Shown here piece after piece: positions 9,028-17,231 of a stretch of DNA of 41,994 nt. Under the pieces are notes generated by a model. It had not been told where the DNA came from, searched no databases, and saw only the letters and a list, made by a program, of their open reading frames with translations. The position numbers were made by a program, and so were the translations under genes. Every line of letters starts with the position of its first letter. The first letter of the stretch is position 1. Source of the DNA: Lachnospiraceae bacterium (GTDB taxonomy: Bacteria; Bacillota; Clostridia; Lachnospirales; Lachnospiraceae); NCBI GenBank assembly GCA_017938285.1, contig JAGBBW010000079.1, positions 1 to 41,994 of the forward strand, given 5' to 3'.

Positions 9028-11025
9028 ATGGCGGAAAATAAACTTGGAATTTTAGAAATCGATCCATATCTGGCACCGTTTGAAGGAGACTTGAATTTAA
9101 GAATGGATAATTACGCAAAGAAGAAGGAGGAGCTGGTTGGCAAGCGCGGCAAGCTTTCCACCTTTGCGAACGGACACAAATATTTTGGTTTTCACAAGAC
9201 AAGAAGCGGCTGGGTGTACAGAGAGTGGGCACCGGCAGCAGAGGCAATGTATTTAACTGGTGATTTTAATAACTGGGACACCAGAAGCTGCCCGATGGAA
9301 CGTCTGGAAAACGGCGTTTTTGAGGTGCAGATTGAGGGAAAGAAGACATTACAGGAAGGACAGAAGGTACAGGCTATTGTGATACACAGGGGCCAGGAGC
9401 TTCGCCGTATTCCGACTTACGCTACCCGTGTGGTGCAGGATAAGGAAACCGTACTCTGGTGCGCAGAATTAGAGGATACCTTTAAGAAATTTAACTGGAC
9501 GGACAAAGATTTCGTACCGGAAAAGACACCACTCATTTATGAGTGCCATATTGGTATGGCGCAGGAAAAAGGTGCCATTGGAAGCTACCGGGAATTCCAG
9601 AACCTTGTACTTCCAAGAATTAAGGCGCTGGGCTATAATACAATTCAGATCATGGCAATTATGGAGCATCCGTATTATGGTTCCTTTGGCTACCAGGTAT
9701 CCAATTTCTTTGCGGCGTCTTCCCGTTATGGTACAAGCGAAGAGTTAAAAGAATTAATCAATACCGCACATGAAATGGGTATTGCAGTACTGCTGGATGT
9801 GGTACATTCCCATGCAGTAAAGAATACAAACGAAGGATTAAATGAGTTTGATGGTACAACGTACCAGTTTTTCCATGCAGGACATAAGGGTAACCATAAT
9901 GCATGGGATACCAAGCTTTTTAACTATGGAAAGAACGAGGTAATTCACTTCCTGCTGTCCAACTTAAAGTACTGGATGGAGGTATTCCATTTTGATGGTT
10001 TCCGTTTTGACGGAGTTACTTCCATGCTGTATCACGACCATGGCCTTGGCAGTGCATTCTGCAATTACGATATGTATTTCTCCATGAATACGGATACAGA
10101 AGCAGTAACTTACTTACAGCTGGCAAATGAACTGATTCACCAGGTAAATCCAAATGCGGTAACAGTTGCAGAGGATATGTCCGGTATGCCGGGTATGTGT
10201 CTGCCGATTGCGGACGGTGGTATCGGCTTTGACTACCGCCTGTCCATGGGTGTTCCGGATTTATGGATTAAGACCATCAAGGAATATTCGGATGAAAACT
10301 GGGATATGAACAAACTGTGGTATGAGCTGGTAGGCCGCAGACCGCAGGAGAAGAATATCGGTTACTGCGAGTCTCACGATCAGGCGCTGGTGGGGGACAA
10401 GACCATTATGTTCCGTCTGTGTGATGCGGAAATGTATTATGGCATGCGGAAGTTTGGTGGAAATATGGTGGTAGACCGTGGTATTGCCCTGCACAAGATG
10501 ATTCGTCTGCTGACTGCAACGCTTGCCGGTGAAGGTTACTTAAACTTCATGGGTAACGAGTTCGGTCATCCGGAATGGATTGACTTCCCAAGAGAAGGCA
10601 ACGGCTGGAGTTACCATTACTGCCGCAGACAGTGGAGTCTGGTGGATAATCCGGAACTGCGCTTTAGCGAGCTGAATGATTTTGACAAGGCAATGATTGC
10701 TTTGATTAAGGAAAATGATTTATTGTCCAGGCAGCCGGTAAACCGCTGGATGCACCAGGATGACAAGATTATTATGTACACCAAGGACGATGTGGCGTTT
10801 GCGTTTAACTTCCATCCGACCAAGTCCTTTGAAAACTACTTTGTGCCGGTAAGTGATGATGGTACTTATGAAGTAGTGCTGACATCGGATGATGGCGTTT
10901 ACGGTGGATTTAACCGTGTGGACACCAGTGTGCGTTACGAAACTTACCGCACACCGGATAACTGGGTTGGATTTAACTGCTATCTGCCAAACAGAAGTGT
11001 GATTGTGTTTAGAAAAGTGAAGTAA
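9028..11025 (+). CDS. glgB: 1,4-alpha-glucan branching enzyme (GH13, eukaryotic-like type)
   Basis: This enzyme cuts alpha-1,4-glucan chains and re-attaches them as alpha-1,6 branches in glycogen. An N-terminal CBM48-like domain (REWAPAAEAMYLTGDFNNW) precedes the GH13 barrel. Catalytic residues are visible: Asp328 in DGFRFDGV (nucleophile), Glu382 in VAEDMSG (acid/base) and Asp451 in ESHDQAL. The C-terminal all-beta domain is complete. The domain layout and motifs such as NEFGHPEWIDFPREGN resemble the eukaryotic GBE1-like branch rather than classical bacterial GlgB. At 665 residues it is a typical length. ATG 9028 is preferred over ATG 9016 because TGGAGGT lies between them. No glgA or glgC is present. 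A terminator follows directly. Its place behind the lipid-synthase operon may be incidental. Confidence 0.9.
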   Translation: MAENKLGILEIDPYLAPFEGDLNLRMDNYAKKKEELVGKRGKLSTFANGHKYFGFHKTRSGWVYREWAPAAEAMYLTGDFNNWDTRSCPMERLENGVFEVQIEGKKTLQEGQKVQAIVIHRGQELRRIPTYATRVVQDKETVLWCAELEDTFKKFNWTDKDFVPEKTPLIYECHIGMAQEKGAIGSYREFQNLVLPRIKALGYNTIQIMAIMEHPYYGSFGYQVSNFFAASSRYGTSEELKELINTAHEMGIAVLLDVVHSHAVKNTNEGLNEFDGTTYQFFHAGHKGNHNAWDTKLFNYGKNEVIHFLLSNLKYWMEVFHFDGFRFDGVTSMLYHDHGLGSAFCNYDMYFSMNTDTEAVTYLQLANELIHQVNPNAVTVAEDMSGMPGMCLPIADGGIGFDYRLSMGVPDLWIKTIKEYSDENWDMNKLWYELVGRRPQEKNIGYCESHDQALVGDKTIMFRLCDAEMYYGMRKFGGNMVVDRGIALHKMIRLLTATLAGEGYLNFMGNEFGHPEWIDFPREGNGWSYHYCRRQWSLVDNPELRFSELNDFDKAMIALIKENDLLSRQPVNRWMHQDDKIIMYTKDDVAFAFNFHPTKSFENYFVPVSDDGTYEVVLTSDDGVYGGFNRVDTSVRYETYRTPDNWVGFNCYLPNRSVIVFRKVK

Positions 11026-11040
11026 TATCCGGAAGAAAAA

Positions 11041-11096
11041 AGAAGCTCTTGTTTTCCAAGGCGGAACTGCTGATGGGGAAGAAGGGCTTCTTTTTG
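11041..11096 (+). terminator. Intrinsic terminator after the branching enzyme gene
   Basis: AGAAGCTCTTGTTTTCC (11041-11057) pairs imperfectly with GGGGAAGAAGGGCTTCT (11075-11091), and a T run follows. Confidence 0.75.
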
Positions 11097-11108
11097 TGTG
11101 AGAAAAAT

Positions 11109-11218
11109 AAAAATGTGTAAAGCAGCAGATGGAAATGCATGAAAATGTGTAAAATACACGTTGAAAAGTCTATAAAAATGTGTAAAAATAGAGTTGAAAC
11201 GTTCGTAAAAATGTGTAA
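11109..11218 (+). repeat. Four AAAAATGTGTAA repeats at 32-33 bp spacing, before the DUF4143 ATPase gene
   Basis: Copies start at 11109, 11141 (first base G instead of A), 11174 and 11207. The spacing is 32, 33 and 33 bp, close to three helical turns, so all copies would lie on one face of the DNA. The last copy abuts the AAGGAGGT ribosome binding site of the next gene. The last three copies are in one reading frame and start units of 11 codons: MCKIHVEKSIK, MCKNRVETFVK, MCKEVALWREM. This gives a possible 39-residue leader (11139-11258) that overlaps the ATPase start. It has no good ribosome binding site. Either DNA-binding iterons or a translated leader is possible. Confidence 0.7.
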
Positions 11219-11230
11219 GGAGGTGGCTCT

Positions 11231-12529
11231 GTGGAGAGAAATGCCTTGTTGGAACTAAAAAAATGGAAGCAGTCAGAGGATAGAAAACCGTTAATTTTAA
11301 AAGGAGCACGCCAGGTTGGAAAGACATGGCTGATGAAGCAGTTTGGAAAAGAATGTTACGAAGATTATTTTTATTTCAATTTTGACGAAGAAGAGGCGCT
11401 GGTTTCGATATTTCAGAATAATAAAGACCCCTTCCGGATTATTGAATTGCTGGGGATGATTCAAGGAAAAAAAATTGAACCGGAAAAGCATCTGATTATT
11501 TTTGATGAGGTGCAGGAATGTCCGGAAGCATTAAACTCCTTGAAATATTTTTGCGAGAAAGCCGGGGAATATCATCTGATATCTGCGGGAAGTCTGCTGG
11601 GAACGCTTTTGGCACAGCCGAAGTCCTATCCGGTAGGAAAAGTAAATGTAATGAATGTGTATCCGCTTACCTTTGAAGAATTTTTATGTGCTCTGGATGA
11701 GGGGGTCTTTCAATACTATAAAGGAATTGTCAGAGGAAGTACGATAGAAGAATTTTTTCATCGGAGGCTGATGGAGTATTATCAGTACTATCTGATGATT
11801 GGAGGTATGCCGGAATGTGTGTCTGGCTGGTTAAAATATCGTGACGCAGCCAAGGTACTGAAAATTCAGCAGGAGTTGATAGAGTTATACGAGGATGACT
11901 TTTCCAAACATAATGGAAAAGTAAACAGCGGCCGTATTCTGCTTGTGTTCCGGAGTATTGTGAACCAGCTGGCTAAGGATAACGAAAAATTTGTATATGG
12001 CTGTGTGCGGGAAGGCGCCAGAGCCAGGGAGTTTGAAGAAGCAATTGAGTGGCTGGTGTCTGCTGGAATGGTAATCCGTACGAATAATGTCAGCAAACCG
12101 GAGCACCCATTGAAAGCATTTCAGGATTTGAATCATTTTAAACTGTTTTTATTTGATGTGGGACTTTTGAAATGTATGGCAGGCATTAGCAACGAAGCAA
12201 TTTTATTAAAATCAGAGTTTCAGTTTAAAGGACCACTGACAGAGAATTACTGTTTGCAGCAGTTAAGGGACTGCTTTGATATTCTGCCACAGTATTTTGT
12301 ACAGGGTCAGAATCAGGAAATTGATTTTGTAGTGCAGAATGGAATGGAAATTATTCCGGTGGAGGTAAAAGCAGGAGACAGTATTCACGCAAACAGCTTT
12401 AAAAAATATATTGCAGAGAGAAAACCGAAACAGGCCATCCGTTTTTCGGGACTTGGTTATGTGGAACAGGAAACAGTGATTAACATTCCTTTATATCTGG
12501 CAGGAAAAACAAAGGAATTACTGAAGTGA
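11231..12529 (+). CDS. AAA-family ATPase with C-terminal DUF4143 domain
   Basis: This is a P-loop ATPase of the widespread AAA_14/DUF4143 family of unproven function. Walker A is GARQVGKT (residues 25-32), and Walker B is LIIFDEVQECP, with the DEVQ form typical of the family. The N-terminal ATPase core is followed by a winged-helix-like middle part. The C-terminal DUF4143 domain ends in EIDFVVQ..........PVEVKAG, a pattern reminiscent of the D...ExK of PD-(D/E)XK nucleases, but activity is not known. At 432 residues it is a normal length. The start is GTG 11231, 6 nt after AAGGAGGT. It stands alone between terminators and carries the four-repeat leader described above, which suggests its own regulation. 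Members of this family are often accessory and patchily distributed. Confidence 0.88.
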   Translation: MERNALLELKKWKQSEDRKPLILKGARQVGKTWLMKQFGKECYEDYFYFNFDEEEALVSIFQNNKDPFRIIELLGMIQGKKIEPEKHLIIFDEVQECPEALNSLKYFCEKAGEYHLISAGSLLGTLLAQPKSYPVGKVNVMNVYPLTFEEFLCALDEGVFQYYKGIVRGSTIEEFFHRRLMEYYQYYLMIGGMPECVSGWLKYRDAAKVLKIQQELIELYEDDFSKHNGKVNSGRILLVFRSIVNQLAKDNEKFVYGCVREGARAREFEEAIEWLVSAGMVIRTNNVSKPEHPLKAFQDLNHFKLFLFDVGLLKCMAGISNEAILLKSEFQFKGPLTENYCLQQLRDCFDILPQYFVQGQNQEIDFVVQNGMEIIPVEVKAGDSIHANSFKKYIAERKPKQAIRFSGLGYVEQETVINIPLYLAGKTKELLK

Positions 12530-12551
12530 AACTATCCAATCATCACTTCAG
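12521..12551 (+). terminator. Hairpin overlapping the ATPase stop codon
   Basis: CTGAAGTGA (12521-12529) and TCACTTCAG (12543-12551) form a perfect 9-bp stem. There is no clear T run, so it may stabilise the mRNA end or be a weak terminator. Confidence 0.4.
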
Positions 12552-12563
12552 ATGCTCCCATAA

Positions 12564-12604
12564 TTGACAAATTACTTAAATAAGAGTATTATTTATTTAA
12601 GTAA
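12564..12604 (+). promoter_or_regulatory. lacI-type gene promoter with overlapping palindromic operator
   Basis: TTGACA (12564-12569) and TATTAT (12587-12592) are separated by 17 nt. A perfect inverted repeat, TTACTTAAATAA (12572-12583) and TTATTTAAGTAA (12593-12604) with a 9-nt spacer, covers the spacer, the -10 box and the start region. Related palindromes lie before the transporter operon, so repression by the adjacent LacI-family protein, including autorepression, is inferred. Confidence 0.75.
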
Positions 12605-12659
12605 CAGTGAAATGGGGATTTCTCTTGGTAGTAGTACCGGAATAGGAGATTAGTATAGC

Positions 12660-13658
12660 ATGGAGAAGAAAATACGAATGGCAGACCTTGCCGAACAGCT
12701 TGGTATCAGTGTAGTGTCCGTGTCAAAGGCGTTATCCGGCAAGGAGGGTGTCAGTGACGAAGTCAGGGAAAAAGTACTGGCACTGGCAAAGCAGATGAAC
12801 TATGTTCCCTTAAGAAACAGGGCACCGAAGGAGGAAAAAGCCTCCGTGTCCGGAAATATTGGTATACTGGTGGCGGACCGTTATTTTGCAGATAATGCGT
12901 TTTATACCAATTTATACCGTCAGATTCAGAAAAAATGTAACTCCAAAGGATTCTCGGCGCTACTGGAAATCATTTCCTGGGAATCGGAGCATCAGGGGGT
13001 CCTGCCTGCCATGCTTCAGGGCAAAAAAGCAGATGGAATTATTTTCATGGGAGAATTAAAACGGGAATACCTTACAAAAGTAATGCAGTGTGGTCTGCCG
13101 TATATGCTTCTGGATTTTTATGATGAAGAACTGGATGCGGATGGTGTAACCAGTGACAATCTGACAGGAGGATACCGGCTGGCGAATCATCTGATCCAAA
13201 AAGGAAAAAAGAGCATTGGTTTTATAGGAAGTATTCATGCTACCAGTTCGATTATGGACCGGTATCTGGGTTATACAAAAGCAATGCTGAATGCCAGACT
13301 TGCCATGGAACCAAAATGGATTCTGGAAGACCGTGACAGGGATGGTTCCTTTATTGAACCAGAATTGCCGGAGGAGCTGCCGGAGGCATTTTTGTGCAGT
13401 TGTGACGAAGTGGCTTACAATCTGGTGGAGCAGTTAAAAAAGCGTGGACTCCGGGTGCCGGAAGATGTGGCAGTTGTCGGTTATGACGATTATTATTTTG
13501 CCCAGATATGCAATCCTCCGCTGACGACCTACCGGGTAAATGTGGAGGAAATGGGAACTACGGTTGCAAACCAGATGATATACCGGATTACCGGAAAACA
13601 TATTGTGCATGGAAATCTGGTGGCAAAAGGTAATTTTGTAAAGAGACAGTCAACATAA
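12660..13658 (+). CDS. LacI-family transcriptional repressor of the mannoside locus
   Basis: This is a 332-residue DNA-binding regulator. The N-terminal LacI helix-turn-helix (RMADLAEQLGISVVSVSKAL, residues 6-25) and hinge helix are followed by a periplasmic-binding-protein-like effector domain with the family's GYRLANHLIQKGKKSIGFIG and EDVAVVGYDD motifs. The start ATG 12660 has AGGAGAT 9 nt upstream. The protein probably senses a mannoside or oligosaccharide imported by the downstream transporter and binds the TTACTTAAATAA-type palindromes found in its own promoter and in the transporter promoter. The effector identity is inferred from the GH130 enzyme in the locus. It is transcribed separately from the ABC genes, which start after a terminator at 13792. 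Confidence 0.88.
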   Translation: MEKKIRMADLAEQLGISVVSVSKALSGKEGVSDEVREKVLALAKQMNYVPLRNRAPKEEKASVSGNIGILVADRYFADNAFYTNLYRQIQKKCNSKGFSALLEIISWESEHQGVLPAMLQGKKADGIIFMGELKREYLTKVMQCGLPYMLLDFYDEELDADGVTSDNLTGGYRLANHLIQKGKKSIGFIGSIHATSSIMDRYLGYTKAMLNARLAMEPKWILEDRDRDGSFIEPELPEELPEAFLCSCDEVAYNLVEQLKKRGLRVPEDVAVVGYDDYYFAQICNPPLTTYRVNVEEMGTTVANQMIYRITGKHIVHGNLVAKGNFVKRQST

Positions 13659-13791
13659 AGCGTGGTGCGATCCACCGGAGGTTTATAAGGAAGCAATGAA
13701 TTAATTCGTACTTCCTTAAAAATTGGAGAACGCAAAGAAGATAACTGTTGATTAAATAAAAGTAAAATAAGTATTTAAGTTAAATATAAAC
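13659..13791 (+). promoter_or_regulatory. Intergenic stretch with hairpin and an operator-like palindrome
   Basis: TAAGGAAG (13686-13693) pairs with CTTCCTTA (13711-13718). Further on, TATTTAA-G-TTAAATA (13772-13786) is a 15-bp palindrome similar to the other operator-like sites in this locus. No gene is seen. Confidence 0.45.
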
Positions 13792-13832
13792 AAAAAGCAG
13801 GGTTACTTAATCGTATGAGTCCTGCTTTTTTT
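13792..13832 (+). terminator. Intrinsic terminator of the lacI-type transcript
   Basis: AAAAAGCAGG (13792-13801) pairs with CCTGCTTTTT (13821-13830), and T residues follow. Confidence 0.8.
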
Positions 13833-13862
13833 GTGCAGTTTAACAAAAATAAAAGTAACGTA

Positions 13863-13920
13863 TTGACTTACTTTAAGTAAAATGCTACACTAATGGCAGT
13901 TAAATAAACAATATTTAACT
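13863..13920 (+). promoter_or_regulatory. Transporter operon promoter with two operator-like palindromes
   Basis: TTGACT (13863-13868) and TACACT (13886-13891) are separated by 17 nt. The palindrome TTACTTTAAGTAA (13868-13880) fills the spacer. A second inverted repeat, AGTTAAAT...ATTTAACT (13898-13920), lies just downstream of the start point. The resemblance to the lacI-type gene's own operator suggests repression by that protein. Confidence 0.72.
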
Positions 13921-13955
13921 AAATAAAAGCTAACTTATTTAGGAGGAGCAAAACA

Positions 13956-15254
13956 ATGAGAAAGACAATGAAAAAAATTGTCAGTCTGGTATTAGCGGCA
14001 GCAATGACCATGTCCATGGCAGCCTGCGGTGATAACAGCAAGAATGAAACTGGGGAAAATGGTTTAGGAGGAAAGATTACCTTCCTGACAAATCGTACGG
14101 ATTTAGACAATGACGGTACATACGAAGAACTGATTGCAAAGTTCAATGAAACGTATCCTGATGTTACTGTTGAGGTACAGTCTATCACGGATTATGCCGG
14201 CGAACTGGCTACCAGAATGCAGACCAAGGAATATGGTGATGTTCTTTTGATTCCGGATGCAGTACCACAGTCTGAATATGGCAAGTATTTTGAACCTCTT
14301 GGAACAGTAGAGGAATTAAGCAGCAAATACCGTGAAGGTTATTTATACAGCAAATGGAATGATGGTCAGGTTTATGGTCTGGCATACATGTGTACCGTTC
14401 AGGGTATCGTCTATAATAAGGCGGTATTTGCACAGGCAGGAATTACCGAACTGCCAAAGACTCCGGATGAGTTCCTGACCTGTTTACAGAAAATTAAGGA
14501 CAACACAGACGCTATTCCATACTACACCAATGCAAACTCCGGCTGGACCCTGGATCAGTGGGAAGACCATGCAACAGGTACGATTACCGGTAATGCAAAC
14601 TACAAGAACAATGAACTGCCAAAGGATAAGAATACCTTCTCTGAGGGCGGCTCCCACTATATCGTAGCAAAGCTTTTATATGATATCATCGACAAGGGCT
14701 TATGTGAAGAAGACCCAACAACCTGTGACTGGGAAGCAAGTAAGTTAAAGTTAAACAATGGTGAAATCGGATGTATGGTACTTGGTTCCTGGGCAATCAG
14801 CCAGATGAAGGAAGCAGGGGCAAATGGGGATAATGTTGGTTACATGCCTTTCCCTTACAGTGTAAATGGTAAGCAGTATGCGACTTCCGGTACAGACTAC
14901 TGTTATGCAGTAAATGCAAATTCCAAGAACAAAGAAGCCGCAAAGGCATTTGTACAGTTCATGATTGATGAGTCCGGTCTTGCATTAGATCAGGGTGGTA
15001 TCAGCTTATTAAAAAACGATCCAATGCCAAGTGGTCTGGAAGAGTTTGAAAATGTAGAATTTGTTGTAGACAAGCCTGCAACTGCAGAAAACACAGGATT
15101 ACTGGATGAAATCCAGCAGGTGAGCGGTATTACCTTATATGACAACGGTTCCCGTTTAAATGGCGTGGTTGACATTGCAAGAGGTGCTTCCAGCCAGACA
15201 TTCGAGGAATATATGGCGGCACTGGCTAAGAAATGGTCAGAAGCTGTAAAGTAA
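13956..15254 (+). CDS. Sugar ABC transporter substrate-binding lipoprotein
   Basis: This is a 432-residue extracytoplasmic solute-binding protein of family 1 (oligosaccharide type). A lipoprotein signal sequence of charged residues and a hydrophobic core ends in the lipobox MAAC, with Cys24 as the lipidated residue. Downstream are aromatic-rich sugar-binding elements (NANSGWTLDQWEDH, MVLGSWAISQMKEAG). The start ATG 13956 follows AGGAGG closely. It is the first gene of the operon SBP-permease-permease-GH130, so the ligand is probably a beta-1,4-mannosyl-glucose or related mannoside; this rests on the GH130 gene, not on the binding site. No ATPase gene is present; as in many Firmicutes, a shared MsmK-like ATPase encoded elsewhere is likely. 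Confidence 0.9.
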   Translation: MRKTMKKIVSLVLAAAMTMSMAACGDNSKNETGENGLGGKITFLTNRTDLDNDGTYEELIAKFNETYPDVTVEVQSITDYAGELATRMQTKEYGDVLLIPDAVPQSEYGKYFEPLGTVEELSSKYREGYLYSKWNDGQVYGLAYMCTVQGIVYNKAVFAQAGITELPKTPDEFLTCLQKIKDNTDAIPYYTNANSGWTLDQWEDHATGTITGNANYKNNELPKDKNTFSEGGSHYIVAKLLYDIIDKGLCEEDPTTCDWEASKLKLNNGEIGCMVLGSWAISQMKEAGANGDNVGYMPFPYSVNGKQYATSGTDYCYAVNANSKNKEAAKAFVQFMIDESGLALDQGGISLLKNDPMPSGLEEFENVEFVVDKPATAENTGLLDEIQQVSGITLYDNGSRLNGVVDIARGASSQTFEEYMAALAKKWSEAVK

Positions 15255-15310
15255 CAGATAATTTACAATACTTGTGATTGTTTAAACTTTTGTTGCACAG
15301 GCTGGTCTTT

Positions 15311-15344
15311 GCAGAATGGGACAGGAAGTTATGTCCTGTTCTGC
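15311..15344 (+). promoter_or_regulatory. Stem-loop between binding-protein and permease genes
   Basis: GCAGAATGGGACA (15311-15323) pairs over 13 positions, two of them wobble, with TGTCCTGTTCTGC (15332-15344). It lies in a 190-nt gap. Such hairpins commonly lower permease expression relative to the binding protein by partial termination or 3'-end protection; that role is inferred here. Confidence 0.55.
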
Positions 15345-15443
15345 ATGGAGTCCTGTGTACCGGATGTAAGAAGTTGCAGTTTTTGCTGTAATCATTTCGT
15401 TTTATTGTGCTACATACAGGAAAAAAGGAAGGGGAGTCATGGT

Positions 15444-16325
15444 ATGAAGCAGCTTCGTCGATATTCCATGCAGCGTACATTAACCATCTGCGGATTTTTA
15501 GCACTGCCGCTGATTTTACTGCTTGTTTTTACCTATCTGCCGTTTGTGGATATGGTAGGTTACAGTTTTTACCGTTGGGACGGTTATTCAGATAAAGTTT
15601 TTACAGGATTGGAAAATTATAAGACATTGTTCAGTGAGCCGCAGTATTTTTCTGCATTCAAATCCAGCATTTATTATTTTATCGGTTCTCTGGTGCAGAT
15701 TGTGATTGCGCTTTATTTTGCCAATGTGTTTTTTTATAAACTCCGGGGAAAGAACTTCTTTAAGGGTGTGTTGTTTTTCCCATATTTATTAAATGGTGTT
15801 GCCATCGGTTTTGTATTTTTGTATTTCTTTAAGCCGGATGGCGTACTGGATTCGATTTTAACAGCACTGGGAGTTGCAGAGGAAAATCTTCCGTTATGGC
15901 TTGGGGATGCCGCACTGGTGAACTGGTCCCTGACGTTTGTTTCCGTGTGGCGTTATATGGGTCAGAACATGGTTATGTTCTGCGGTGCTACCCAGAGTAT
16001 CAGCGGGGAATTGTTTGAAGCGGCCCAGATTGATGGTGCCGGACGGTGGCAGCAGTTCTTTTACATTATGCTTCCGAATATCCGGGGTATTATTTCCCTG
16101 AATCTGATTCTGGCGGTGAAGGGTGCTATCAGTGTTTATGAAATTCCGTTTATTATGACGAAGGGTACCGGTGGTTCGATGACCTTTGTTATTAAGACAC
16201 TGTCCACGGCATTCACGGATAAGAAGATTGGTCTGTCCTGTGCCATGGGTGTTATCCTGTTGCTGATTGTTATGGTGATTACCTTTGTTCAGAAACGTTT
16301 TGTCGAAGGAAAGGAGGAGCAGTAA
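15444..16325 (+). CDS. Sugar ABC transporter permease (MalF-like)
   Basis: This is a 293-residue integral membrane protein of the binding-protein-dependent transport (MalF/UgpA) family with about six hydrophobic segments. The first starts near residue 15 (LTICGFLALPLILLLVFTYL). The cytoplasmic EAA loop that docks the ATPase is visible as ELFEAAQIDGAGRWQQFFYI. Upstream in-frame codons from 15309 encode a Cys-rich stretch unlike the family, so ATG 15444, preceded by AAGGGGAG, is taken as the start. The stop overlaps the next start by one base (TAATG), showing translational coupling with the second permease. Confidence 0.9.
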   Translation: MKQLRRYSMQRTLTICGFLALPLILLLVFTYLPFVDMVGYSFYRWDGYSDKVFTGLENYKTLFSEPQYFSAFKSSIYYFIGSLVQIVIALYFANVFFYKLRGKNFFKGVLFFPYLLNGVAIGFVFLYFFKPDGVLDSILTALGVAEENLPLWLGDAALVNWSLTFVSVWRYMGQNMVMFCGATQSISGELFEAAQIDGAGRWQQFFYIMLPNIRGIISLNLILAVKGAISVYEIPFIMTKGTGGSMTFVIKTLSTAFTDKKIGLSCAMGVILLLIVMVITFVQKRFVEGKEEQ

Positions 16326-17176
16326 TGGAGTTGCGTGAAGAAAAGAACTGGAAGTTTTATGTGTCCAACATTCTGCGGTATGGGATTCTGATTGCCGCTT
16401 CCCTGATTATTATTGCTCCTATGCTGGTTGTTCTGATTGGTGCATTTAAAACGAATGAAGAATTACTGACGACAGGACCGCTGACCCTGCCGGAAAACTG
16501 GGGAAACTTTGACAATTTTATTAAGGCATGGACCAAGGGACGCATGGCAACCGGTTTTATGAATACGGCAATCATTCTGGTAGTTTCCCTTGCAGCAACG
16601 ATTCTCACCGGAACCATGACAGCTTATGTATTAAACCGGTTCCAGTTCCGGGGAAGAAGGCTGATTAAGGCATTGTTCCTGATTGCTTCCCTGATTCCGA
16701 GCATTACCATGCAGATGAGTATTTTCCAGATCATTGTTGGTCTGGGTGTATACAATACCCGTCTGGCAACCATTATTCTGTTTGCAGGAACGGATATTAT
16801 TTCTATTTATATTTTCCTGCAGTTTTTAGAAGGAATTCCTTATACACTGGATGAAGCAGCCATTGTGGACGGAGCCTCCTTCCCAAGAATTTTTACAACG
16901 ATTATTATTCCGCTGTTAAAGCCTGCCATTGTAACGGTAATTATTATCAAGGGCATTGGTTTTTACAATGAGTTCTACACTCCTTATTTATATATGAAAG
17001 ACAAGAGCCTGCAGGTAATTTCTACTTCCCTGTATGCGTTTCAGGGACCTTATGGCACCCAGTGGGAGGTTATCTGTGCGGCTTGTATCATTACCATGCT
17101 GCCGACACTGATTATTTTCCTGCTGCTGCAGAAACATATTTACAGTGGTCTGACCATGGGAGCAGTAAAAGGGTGA
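16325..17176 (+). CDS. Sugar ABC transporter permease (MalG-like)
   Basis: This is a 283-residue membrane partner of the preceding permease. It has six predicted membrane segments, beginning with ILRYGILIAASLIIIAPMLV, and the EAA motif as YTLDEAAIVDGASFPRIFTT. The ATG overlaps the previous TAA by one base, with AAGGAGGAG just upstream. Together with the MalF-like protein it forms the transmembrane channel for the substrate captured by the lipoprotein. The GH130 gene follows 55 nt later in the same operon. Confidence 0.9.
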   Translation: MELREEKNWKFYVSNILRYGILIAASLIIIAPMLVVLIGAFKTNEELLTTGPLTLPENWGNFDNFIKAWTKGRMATGFMNTAIILVVSLAATILTGTMTAYVLNRFQFRGRRLIKALFLIASLIPSITMQMSIFQIIVGLGVYNTRLATIILFAGTDIISIYIFLQFLEGIPYTLDEAAIVDGASFPRIFTTIIIPLLKPAIVTVIIIKGIGFYNEFYTPYLYMKDKSLQVISTSLYAFQGPYGTQWEVICAACIITMLPTLIIFLLLQKHIYSGLTMGAVKG

Positions 17177-17231
17177 GATGGAAAAGAAAACATCATAAGC
17201 AGTTCAAACGGATAGAAAGGAAATAAACATA

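Noticed and set aside
11109-11218. CRISPR array
   Set aside because: The repeats are only 12 bp, the repeated period is 33 bp with similar intervening sequence in the last units, and no cas gene is present.
10980-11327. Minus-strand open frame with repeated FTHF units
   Set aside because: It is the reverse reading of the 33-bp repeats and runs into the branching enzyme and ATPase genes; there is no RBS.
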